A stretch of 64,000 nucleotides of DNA from Osmia lignaria lignaria (Eukaryota > Arthropoda > Insecta > Hymenoptera > Megachilidae). Positions 56,023 to 64,000 of this stretch are shown piece by piece. The DNA lies in assembly GCF_051020975.1 (NCBI RefSeq), contig NW_027478167.1, positions 14,053,001-14,117,000 of the forward strand, in the 5' to 3' direction. How positions within the stretch are numbered: position 1 is the first letter of the stretch; every line of letters starts with the position of its first letter. The notes beneath the pieces were generated by a model. That model was not told the origin of the DNA, did not search any database, and saw only the letters and a list, made by a program, of their open reading frames with translations. Position numbers and translations under genes: made by a program.

Positions 56023-56482
56023 TGTTAAGGTTATAAATTAATACTACAATTAGGTTAAGATTTAATTTTATTCATTAATTTCGCTTAGTTTAAGAATCCC
56101 GCTCGACAAATTAACTCGTCCGTTAATGACGTCACAATCCTTCGATCCTGGCGCCACGCGTGATCGCGGTGCCTGTAGGTGATCGATAGATCACGTCTGT
56201 TCAAAACATCGAACGCAATACACGTGTCTCTCTTAATTCAAACCACGCGCTTATTGCTTGCACAAATACTCAACTACATATTCGCTTCGCCTTCAACGTA
56301 TCGCCGGGAAGTTAAACGTTTATCGAAACTTCAATCGCGGAAGCGGAGTTAATAAAAGTGAGTTCTGTTATCATTGAGTGACGAATTTTGATTCTTTATT
56401 AAACTACCTTTTCCACAATCTTCCTGCATATCCTTGTCAGGATAGTTCCGGCGAAATTTAAAATAGCGTTACGCTCAAAACA
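56023..56482 (+). repeat. BEL 5' LTR
   Basis: TGTTAAGGTTATAAATT...GCTCAAAACA. It would carry the promoter and polyadenylation signals of the element. Confidence 0.92.
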
Positions 56483-56604
56483 TTGGTCCTTCGAGCCGGA
56501 TTGCAGTGAATTGTGGAGAAAAAGAAGACAATTCGGTGTTAAATATCGGTGACTAAGCCGTTGAACATTCAAAGTCAAAGGACAAAAACACGTGAACGCT
56601 CATC

Positions 56605-59600
56605 ATGGGTGACCTTAAAACGCTGCTACATCAACAAACCGAAGCCGCTCGTGTTGTCGAGCGTACCCTCGACAATTTCAAAAAGATGGGCAAAAACAAG
56701 TGGACGGTTGCCGTCGTTCGAAATCGACTGGAACGGCTTAGTGAATCCTTTGCCGAGTGCAAAACTTTACATAAAGAAATTAGCGCTGCCGCAACGGATG
56801 CTGAGCGCGCCAGCTTGGATTATTTCACGAAGGAGCGCTTCATGGTTTTGCACGAGATCTATCTGGACACGTCGGACTTCATGGCGGAAATTCTTTCCAA
56901 GTTGGAGGCTGCTGGCTCTTCCGGTAATTCAACGATTCGTCCAGCGGATGAAGCTGTCCATCAATCCAGTAACATTGTGGATCGGTTGCCTCCTCTTCAT
57001 CTGCCGCAATTCTCCGGATCCATCAGTGAGTGGGAGAGCTTCCGAGATCGTTTCTCAGCCATGATCATCGCACGCCAAGGTCTGTCAAACGTTTCTAGAT
57101 TTCAATATTTGTTATCATGTCTACAAGGAGAAGCGGCGGATCTTGTTACGAACATTGCGATAACCGAGGCGGGATTTCAACTCGCGTGGGATCGTTTGGT
57201 CGGGCGCTACGAAAACACGCGACTATTAGTTACAACACATGTAAATACTTTGTACGACCTACCACAAGTTGGTTCCGAGTCGGCCGAGCAACTTCGACAC
57301 CTTCGCGACAAAGTCAATATGGCAGTTAACGTTTTAAAAAATCTCAAACGTCCCGTCGACACGTGGGACGATCTGCTCGTGTTCTTTGTAACAAAAAAAT
57401 TAGATTCGGCATCGCGAAAGGCTTGGGAGTTGCAACTGGGCAACGATACTCAATGCCCGAAATTTAGCGTGCTGGATACCTTTTTACAATCGCGAATACG
57501 CGCTTTGCAATCTATCGGATCATCCACGTCAGGATCGACTGCTCGAAACGCCGAAATGTCAACAACGAAATCGAATCGTTCACGCGCCGCGTCATTACAC
57601 GGAGCCGCTATTGCGAAAGGTACTTGCGAATTATGTAAATCAAATCATACGCTCGGACAATGCACGTCGTTTAAAACCAAATCCGCAGTACAACGTTTCG
57701 AATTCGTAAAAAAGACAAACCGATGCGTAAATTGTTTAAGCCCGAACCACGCTACACGGAAATGCACGAGCTTGCATGGTTGTACCATTTGTAAGAAACG
57801 TCATCATACCTTGTTGCACTTTGACGAGTCGACGGCGTCAACAAACGAGACGACTTCGTCACAAAACGGTGCGTCATCGTCCAGTAATGCCGATGATCCT
57901 GCAACGACGACCTTCACGTCTTGTTCTGTACCGCGAATTACGGCTACGCAACAAGTCCTGCTTGCAACTGCACGAATCGAACTGCGATCGCCATCGGGTC
58001 GTTCAGAGAAGATTCGCGTGCTTCTCGATCAGGGTTCAGTCGTTTCTATAATTTCAGAGAATCTGACGCAACGATTACGAATTCCGCGTTCGCGCGTCTC
58101 AGCCTGTATTACCGGCATCGGTAACACTGCCATCTCTTGTCGTTCATTGGCAACATTCACTATCGCTTCATGTAAGTCTGAGTCCGTATACTTCATGACC
58201 GCTTATGTTCTACGTTCTTTGTCGAGCTATACACCAAACCGCGTCACAGCTGACGTCAAGCTCTCTCACATTCGCGATCTTGATTTAGCTGATGAAAATC
58301 CTTTTAGCTCGGATCCTATTGAAATGATTATTGGCGCTGATCAGTACGGCTTATTCCTATTGGATGGTTTACGAAAGGGTACGACTAAAGAACCTACTGC
58401 CCAAAATACCACATTGGGATGGATTCTGTCCGGTCCCGTTCCATCATCATCATCCATTTCTTCCGCTTCCACTGCGACTTTTCACTATAACGTTTCGTCG
58501 AACTTAGACATTGAACTTCGACGATTCTGGGAGATCGAGGAGCTGCCGTCCGTCACGCGTCTCTCTCCTTCCGAACAGCAATGCGAAGAGCATTTTCAGC
58601 GCTCGCATACTCGAGCTCCTAATGGGCAATATATAGTGCGACTTCCGTTTGTCGAAGGACCTCCCATTGATATAGGGCCTTCACTGTCCGTAGCGATCAC
58701 TATGTTTCTGCGGCAGGAAAATCGTCTCCGACGAAACGCGGAACACCTCACTGAATTTTCGAAGTTCTTGCACGAATATGAGGCACTGGGTCATATGGTA
58801 GAAGTCACAGATTCTTCGTCGGTTTCATCCGCTCAAACCGTGTACATCCCGTATCACGCGGTCATTCGTGAACATAGCACAACTACGCGTCTTCGAGTTG
58901 TTTTCAATGCGTCTGCGAAAACGGCAAACGGTAAATCTTTGAACGATCACTTATTAATCGGTCCGAAATTACAAATCGACTTACCCGCCGTGATGCTTCG
59001 ATGGCGTCTTTATCAATACGTCTTCATAGCAGACATAGCAAAGATGTACCGTCAAATCCTTGTTAATTCCAAGGACGTTGATTATCAACGGATTCTGTGG
59101 CGATCTTCACCGTCGGATCCACTGCGCCATTTTCAGCTCTTGACCGTTACATATGGTACTGGGCCCGCGCCTTATCTCACGTTACGCGTTTTGCAACAGC
59201 TTGCAAAAGACGAAGGAGCGAAGTATCCTCTTGCGTTGGCAGTTTTTCGGGATCAAATTTACGTTGATGACTGCGCGTTCGGTGCAGACAATCCACAACT
59301 AGCGCGTCAAACTCGCGACCACGTGATATGTCTGTTACAAAGGGGCGGCTTCACTTTGCGAAAATGGGCTAGTAATTGTCCCGAATTAATTGCAGATATT
59401 GATCCTTCCGATCACGGTCACGCTACAAGTAAACCACTGCTGCCCGATGAAAATTTAAAAGTCCTCGGTATCAATTGGAATCCAGAAGCAGACGCGTTCC
59501 GTTTCGATATCACCATAAACACTTCTCTTCCGACAACGAAAAGGGAAATTCTCTCGACCATCGCGAAATTGTATGATCCGCTCGGATGGGCGGCTCCCAT

Positions 59601-61884
59601 CGTCATTGTCGCTAAAATTTTGATGCAGCAATTATGGTTGCAGAAGTGTGAATGGGACGATCCCATTCCAACCAAGCTTCAGCACACGTGGAAAACTTAT
59701 TACACCGAGCTTCCTCTTCTTCGTTTCATGAATCTCCCTCGTTGGATAGCACACGAAACGCGGATCCCGAAAATAGAGCTGCACGGTTTCGCGGATGCTT
59801 CTCAACACGCCTATGCGGCAGTAGTTTATTCTCGCGTTCCCACTAACAATGGCGATGTCGTCGTTTCGCTGCTCGCAGCAAAATATAAAGTAGCTCCGCT
59901 TAAATCGCTAACTATTCCGCGACTTGAATTATGTGGAGCTTTGCTTCTCGCTCGACTGATGGCGTTCATACGAACATCTTTCGGCAATATCCAGTGCGAA
60001 TTGCATGGGTGGACGGATTCCACTATTACTCTCGCTTGGGTTCATCAACTTGCTTCTAGATGGAAAACATTTATCGCGAACCGCGTATCGGAAATTCACG
60101 AGCTTATGCCAAAATGTCAATGGCATCACGTCCAGTCAGAGGACAACCCAGCTGATTGCGCTTCTCGGGGAATGAGCGTCCCGTTGCTTATAAACCACTC
60201 ATTATGGTGGTCCGGCCCGCCGTGGCTTAAATCGCAATCAGCATCGTGGCCTGGCGACATCCCGCCGCTCGAAACAACAAGTCTCTTGAAGGAACGTAGG
60301 GCTGTAACTCTTCATGCAATTTCTTCGCCTGAACCATGGGACTTAGCCGCGCGATTTTCTAGTTGGACCAAACTCATCCGCGTGACCGCGTACATTTTGC
60401 GTTTCATTTATCAAATTAATTCGCGTCGCAAACCTTATAGATTATCTCTTTCAACTGAAGAAGTTTCAGGGGAGACTCGTTGTACTCCAAATGCGTTGCT
60501 TCCAATCGAAATGCACCGAGCACGAACTTTCTGGTTAAAATATATCCAGCGAATGGTCCATCCGGTGGAGGTGCAGTGCTTGCAGAATAACCTTCCTCTC
60601 TCGCGACAGAGTCAATTAATTTCGCTAAACCCATATCTCGATTCGGAAGGTCTGATTCGTGTGGGCGGGCGGCTTCGTCACGCGGCGATAACAGAAGAAA
60701 TGAAACATCCTATCGTCCTTGCATCTCATCCTTTGGTGTCCCTCCTGATAGACCATCTGCATAGGAAATTATTACACGCAGGCCCTCAATTAACGTTGTC
60801 GAAATTGAGGCAAGAGTTCTGGCTCATTCGAGCGATTCCGTCGGAATTAATGGGAGATCTTCCGTCAGCACGGGTCACGCGCGCAGAAAGAGCCTTTATA
60901 CATTGCGGCGTGGATTATGCGGGTCCAATCTTGGTTCGAACGAACCCCGGTCGCGGATATAAATCGGTAAAAGCGTACGTTGCGTTATTTATATGCATGA
61001 CCACTCGCGCGGTGCATATCGAACTAGTAGGGTCTTATTCAACCGATGCATTCCTCGCTTGTAATGATCGGTTCGTATCGCGTCGCGGTTTACCTGTCAC
61101 TATGTACAGCGACAATGGAACGACGTTCCAAGGTGCCGACAGAGAAATGACTACAGCGTTCAGAGCTGCAACACGCGATCCGAATGTTCTTAATAAGATT
61201 GCGGGTGACCAAGTCGCATGGAAATTCATTCCCCCGTCCGCTCCGCATTTCGGTGGACTGTGGGAGGCCGGAATTCGAAGTATGAAACAGCATTTGAAAC
61301 GTGTTATCGGCGCTCACACCCTCACTTTTGAGAAGTTAACCACGGTGTTATGTCAAATCGAAGCATGTATGAATTCACGCCCAATAGCTCCGTTTTCAGA
61401 TAATCTGGACGATTATACAGCGCTGACGCCTGGTCACTTTCTGATCGGCACCGCTATTACAGCTGTTCCGTCAGTAACGCTTCTCGATGTCCACGAGACA
61501 CGCCTGACTCGCTGGCAATTATTAAGGACACTCTCCGAGAGTGTATGGAAAGCTTGGTCGAACGATTATATTCACTCGTTGCAGCAACGTACGAAATGGC
61601 GCATAGCGAACAATCTTGCTAAGGTCGGTCGGATTGTCCTCCTTCGAAACCCGCTTGCCCCTCCGTGCAAGTGGGAACTCGCACGGATTATAAAATGTCA
61701 TCCGGGAGCGGATAATGTAACCCGTGACGTCACGGTCAAAACAGCGAACTCGGAGTACAAACGGCCACTTGTAAAGCTATGTTTTCTTCCAGTCGAAATA
61801 AACGAATGCGAAAATTGCGATTCCGGAATTGCCAGCGAGGCTCGGCCATCGACTCGCTCTGCCACGGCGGGCGGTTGTAACTAG
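56605..61884 (+). CDS. BEL/Pao Gag-Pol polyprotein with shortened integrase zinc domain
   Basis: The ORF of 1759 codons is intact. Gag-like region: LHLPQFSGSISEWESFRDRF near residue 130. Two zinc knuckles lie near 340 and 375 (CELCKSNHTLGQC, CVNCLSPNHATRKC). Aspartic protease motif VLLDQGSVVSII near 472, with DQG in place of DTG/DSG. RT has catalytic YVDD near 886; RNase H has FADASQHAYAAVVYS near 1060. The integrase has the His pair HRKLLHAG (about 1385), then jumps from EFWLIRA straight to MGDLPSARV. It thus lacks the stretch that normally holds the CxxC of the HHCC zinc finger. The catalytic core remains: HCGVDYAGPI (1433), YSDNGTTF (1502), FGGLWEAGI (about 1550). It may therefore need help to integrate, although its LTRs show it did move recently. 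Confidence 0.93.
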   Translation: MGDLKTLLHQQTEAARVVERTLDNFKKMGKNKWTVAVVRNRLERLSESFAECKTLHKEISAAATDAERASLDYFTKERFMVLHEIYLDTSDFMAEILSKLEAAGSSGNSTIRPADEAVHQSSNIVDRLPPLHLPQFSGSISEWESFRDRFSAMIIARQGLSNVSRFQYLLSCLQGEAADLVTNIAITEAGFQLAWDRLVGRYENTRLLVTTHVNTLYDLPQVGSESAEQLRHLRDKVNMAVNVLKNLKRPVDTWDDLLVFFVTKKLDSASRKAWELQLGNDTQCPKFSVLDTFLQSRIRALQSIGSSTSGSTARNAEMSTTKSNRSRAASLHGAAIAKGTCELCKSNHTLGQCTSFKTKSAVQRFEFVKKTNRCVNCLSPNHATRKCTSLHGCTICKKRHHTLLHFDESTASTNETTSSQNGASSSSNADDPATTTFTSCSVPRITATQQVLLATARIELRSPSGRSEKIRVLLDQGSVVSIISENLTQRLRIPRSRVSACITGIGNTAISCRSLATFTIASCKSESVYFMTAYVLRSLSSYTPNRVTADVKLSHIRDLDLADENPFSSDPIEMIIGADQYGLFLLDGLRKGTTKEPTAQNTTLGWILSGPVPSSSSISSASTATFHYNVSSNLDIELRRFWEIEELPSVTRLSPSEQQCEEHFQRSHTRAPNGQYIVRLPFVEGPPIDIGPSLSVAITMFLRQENRLRRNAEHLTEFSKFLHEYEALGHMVEVTDSSSVSSAQTVYIPYHAVIREHSTTTRLRVVFNASAKTANGKSLNDHLLIGPKLQIDLPAVMLRWRLYQYVFIADIAKMYRQILVNSKDVDYQRILWRSSPSDPLRHFQLLTVTYGTGPAPYLTLRVLQQLAKDEGAKYPLALAVFRDQIYVDDCAFGADNPQLARQTRDHVICLLQRGGFTLRKWASNCPELIADIDPSDHGHATSKPLLPDENLKVLGINWNPEADAFRFDITINTSLPTTKREILSTIAKLYDPLGWAAPIVIVAKILMQQLWLQKCEWDDPIPTKLQHTWKTYYTELPLLRFMNLPRWIAHETRIPKIELHGFADASQHAYAAVVYSRVPTNNGDVVVSLLAAKYKVAPLKSLTIPRLELCGALLLARLMAFIRTSFGNIQCELHGWTDSTITLAWVHQLASRWKTFIANRVSEIHELMPKCQWHHVQSEDNPADCASRGMSVPLLINHSLWWSGPPWLKSQSASWPGDIPPLETTSLLKERRAVTLHAISSPEPWDLAARFSSWTKLIRVTAYILRFIYQINSRRKPYRLSLSTEEVSGETRCTPNALLPIEMHRARTFWLKYIQRMVHPVEVQCLQNNLPLSRQSQLISLNPYLDSEGLIRVGGRLRHAAITEEMKHPIVLASHPLVSLLIDHLHRKLLHAGPQLTLSKLRQEFWLIRAIPSELMGDLPSARVTRAERAFIHCGVDYAGPILVRTNPGRGYKSVKAYVALFICMTTRAVHIELVGSYSTDAFLACNDRFVSRRGLPVTMYSDNGTTFQGADREMTTAFRAATRDPNVLNKIAGDQVAWKFIPPSAPHFGGLWEAGIRSMKQHLKRVIGAHTLTFEKLTTVLCQIEACMNSRPIAPFSDNLDDYTALTPGHFLIGTAITAVPSVTLLDVHETRLTRWQLLRTLSESVWKAWSNDYIHSLQQRTKWRIANNLAKVGRIVLLRNPLAPPCKWELARIIKCHPGADNVTRDVTVKTANSEYKRPLVKLCFLPVEINECENCDSGIASEARPSTRSATAGGCN

Positions 61885-61950
61885 GTTATGTATCCTTATT
61901 TTCTTTGCGTTGATTGCGTCGTCGGATGCGCACATCCGAGGCGGGCGGTA

Positions 61951-62410
61951 TGTTAAGGTTATAAATTAATACTACAATTAGGTTAAGATTTAATTTTATT
62001 CATTAATTTCGCTTAGTTTAAGAATCCCGCTCGACAAATTAACTCGTCCGTTAATGACGTCACAATCCTTCGATCCTGGCGCCACGCGTGATCGCGGTGC
62101 CTGTAGGTGATCGATAGATCACTTCTGTTCAAAACATCGAACGCAATACACGTGTCTCTCTTAATTCAAACCACGCGCTTATCGCTTGCACAAATACTCA
62201 ACTACATATTCGCTTCGCCTTCAACGTATCGCCGGGAAGTTAAACGTTTATCGAAACTTCAATCGCGGAAGCGGAGTTAATAAAAGTGAGTTCTGTTATC
62301 ATTGAGTGACGAATTTTGATTCTTTATTAAACTACCTTTTCCACAATCTTCCTGCATATCCTTGTCAGGATAGTTCCGGCGAAATTTAAAATAGCGTTAC
62401 GCTCAAAACA
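61951..62410 (+). repeat. BEL 3' LTR
   Basis: Same length as the 5' LTR with two substitutions seen. It abuts the CTTAT target duplication. Confidence 0.92.
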
Positions 62411-62414
62411 CTTA

Positions 62415-63668
62415 TTAATCTTGAACACTGCTGCTGCTGCTGCTGCTGCTGTTGGTATCGCTATCACTGCTATCACTGCAACTGCTAGCGTTCATTGGAC
62501 GTGCATCAACAATTTCCTCCATTATGTTTTCCATGGCGTTGTCTCTTTCGACGTATTGCTCTTCAATTTTTTGAACGTGTTTGCAAAATCCTACCCAGTC
62601 CTCTGTTGATACGTCATTAACTGCTTTTTCGGTTAAATTTGTTAATTCGATTGCTGTAAGTGTCGACGTATTATTTTCCCGAATAATCCTTTTTACTTTC
62701 GCCCATACTAATTCAATAGGGTTTAATTCGCACATATAAGGTGGCAATCTAAGGACATTATGTCCGTGCCTTTTAAATAACTCGTCCGTCTTATATGTTT
62801 TGTCCAGACTTTTATTTCGTTGTATTAATTCCACCAGTTGATATTTCTTCATGGTGGCTGTGTGCTGGATATTGTTCTCTTCTAACCACTTTATCATATC
62901 TGATTTTTTTCCATATGCGGTTGGTGGTTTATTTATTTGTACCGTGTGGTACGGAGCATTATCCATTACAATCACTGATTGAGAGGGGATATTTGGTAAC
63001 AATTTTTGGCTTACCCACTTCTTAAAATTGAGGGCATTCATTTGCCCGTGGTAGTCCCCCGTTGTACTCCGAGCTTTAAAAATTAAGGCAGCACCTTTAA
63101 CAAATCCTCCTTCGCCACCCGCATGAACAATTATGTAACCGTGGGAAGAACTGTTGTTTTTTAACACCCCAATTTCTTCATTGCTTTGCCAGCATTTGCT
63201 AAATGATAAAGTGTTATCCACCCACGTTTCATCTAAATATATAATGTTTCTTCCTTGTCTCCTGTACGAATCAATCGCTCTTAAATATTTGTCGCGCCAT
63301 GCAATAATGTTTGGTTTTTCTACTAAAATCTTCCTCACGTTTGTGGATTTTTTCCATCTAAATCCCATTTTATGTAGCAGTCGTTGCAATGTGCGAAGTT
63401 TCCATGGAAAAGGAAGTTGTTCCCGTATAGCGACCAGCAGTTTCGGGCATGTTGGAATTATCTTCCTTGCATAAAAATCATGGATAATGCTCCGGAGAAT
63501 CAATTTCTCATCGCCGGTACAATGAAACATTCCCACAGTGCAAAGCCTTTTGGTTTGTGATGACGATGAGGATGCTGCACTTTCACCTTTAATGCGAAAC
63601 AAAGTTGCACGTGACACACCGGTATAGTTACAGACTCTTGCTGCAGATTGGCGAATACCGAAACACAA
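62415..63668 (-). CDS. Tc1/mariner-superfamily transposase with DD82E spacing (Sailor-like)
   Basis: The frame of 417 residues is open. The N-terminal part has a helix-turn-helix, RQSAARVCNYTGVSRATLFR (residues 6-25). The DDE domain has IIYLDETWVDN near 150, VIVMDNAPYH near 240 and YMCELNPIELVWAKVKR near 320. The Glu is 82 residues after the second Asp. Such spacing is that reported for the Sailor (DD82E) family rather than the DD34D/E of typical Tc1/mariner. The tail is Ser/Asp-rich. The natural start is probably the ATG at 63766 (MENRKKVQTVRSEARKLIK), joined through a one-base frameshift near 63712; hence a possible N-terminal defect. BEL inserted within a few bases of the stop codon. Confidence 0.82.
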   Translation of the reverse strand: MCFGIRQSAARVCNYTGVSRATLFRIKGESAASSSSSQTKRLCTVGMFHCTGDEKLILRSIIHDFYARKIIPTCPKLLVAIREQLPFPWKLRTLQRLLHKMGFRWKKSTNVRKILVEKPNIIAWRDKYLRAIDSYRRQGRNIIYLDETWVDNTLSFSKCWQSNEEIGVLKNNSSSHGYIIVHAGGEGGFVKGAALIFKARSTTGDYHGQMNALNFKKWVSQKLLPNIPSQSVIVMDNAPYHTVQINKPPTAYGKKSDMIKWLEENNIQHTATMKKYQLVELIQRNKSLDKTYKTDELFKRHGHNVLRLPPYMCELNPIELVWAKVKRIIRENNTSTLTAIELTNLTEKAVNDVSTEDWVGFCKHVQKIEEQYVERDNAMENIMEEIVDARPMNASSCSDSSDSDTNSSSSSSSSVQD

Positions 63669-63766
63669 TTGTTTATTGCGAGTCTCTTCATCGCACTTCT
63701 CGGCATTCGCTTAATCAATTTACGAGCCTCGCTTCGCACTGTCTGTACTTTCTTCCGATTTTCCAT

Positions 63767-64000
63767 AATGATTCTATTTATTTAATTTTTAATAACTAAT
63801 AACTATAGAATATAAATACACATAAAACACTATAAAAATAGAAAATGACTAATAACTATAGAATAAAAAAACACACAAAATACTATAAATATTAAGAAAA
63901 AAATAGAACACAACTAACACGAAAGAAAAAACCGAAAAAAGAAATTAAATAATTAGAAACACTCTGAAAAATCGTACGATGTGGACACTCGGAACGCTTT
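63767..64000 (-). other. 5' flank of the DD82E transposase gene
   Basis: AT-rich, with a duplicated aataactatagaata...acacaaaa...ctataaa block (63796-63890). The terminal inverted repeat of the element was not identified before the window end. Confidence 0.4.

Larger units (their letters stand above)
56023..62410 (+). mobile_element. Full-length BEL/Pao retrotransposon, TSD CTTAT
   Basis: LTRs at 56023-56482 and 61951-62410 are 460 bp each. I find two differences between them (g/t in gatcacRtctg..., t/c in cgcttatYgcttgc). CTTAT flanks the element (56018-56022 and 62411-62415). The primer-binding site ttggtccttcgagccgg abuts the 5' LTR. A single gag-pol ORF fills the interior. Insertion is recent. 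Confidence 0.92.

Noticed and set aside
1..64000. CRISPR array or prokaryotic operon
   Set aside because: No short direct repeats with unique spacers are present. The tandem repeats found have no spacers, and the content is eukaryotic transposons.

Overview
This is an insect nuclear genome window, probably heterochromatic or near ribosomal DNA. It consists almost wholly of nested transposable elements. The transposon mix points to an insect: a 28S R2 element, a gypsy/errantivirus with a baculovirus F-like env, BEL/Pao, Helitron, Transib, piggyBac-type MITE, pogo, and a DD82E Tc1/mariner-like element. The style of the K/E-rich LINEs suggests Hymenoptera, but that is only inference. I see no ordinary single-copy host gene. 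The only host gene is a broken 28S rRNA copy.

Layout. 0.3-3.6 kb: a decayed Transib (RAG1-like) transposase end with an RSS-like terminus, then a 1.1 kb fold-back element inside an older repeat. 5-17.3 kb: one old Helitron whose reading frame can be followed through a stack of later insertions. These are three solo LTRs, one SINE/LINE-like insertion with a 16-bp TSD, and a fourth solo LTR that is itself split by a 4.4 kb pogo-like transposon with ~615-bp terminal inverted repeats. Target duplications can be read for each. 17.3-23 kb: LTR fragments, a tRNA-derived SINE head and a 1055-bp solo LTR.

23-37.6 kb: a 5'-truncated R2 element, itself hit by a solo LTR, is joined to 28S rRNA at the canonical R2 junction. 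The 28S is interrupted further downstream by a full-length minus-strand errantivirus-like element (gag, pol, env) with 794-bp LTRs that look identical and a CATG target duplication. After the 28S end come 39-bp tandem repeats. 38.9-42.3 kb: LTR-type sequence carrying a recurring three-way-junction hairpin motif, inserted in a 7-bp microsatellite. 42.5-47.8 kb: a decayed APE-type LINE. 47.8-56 kb: fold-back elements, a second copy of the 1.1 kb fold-back composite, a LINE ORF1 copy split by a piggyBac-type MITE, and a 984-bp solo LTR. 56.0-62.4 kb: a young BEL/Pao element (460-bp LTRs, two differences seen) that has landed next to the stop codon of a Sailor-like DD82E transposase, which runs toward the window end.

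The most novel item is the hairpin motif. At least eleven copies occur in LTR-related sequence at 20.4-20.6, 23.1-23.6, 38.9-39.35 and 41.4-41.6 kb. Loop and junction sequence is conserved, while the outer stems differ from copy to copy and stay complementary. That is the signature expected of a selected RNA (or DNA cruciform) structure.
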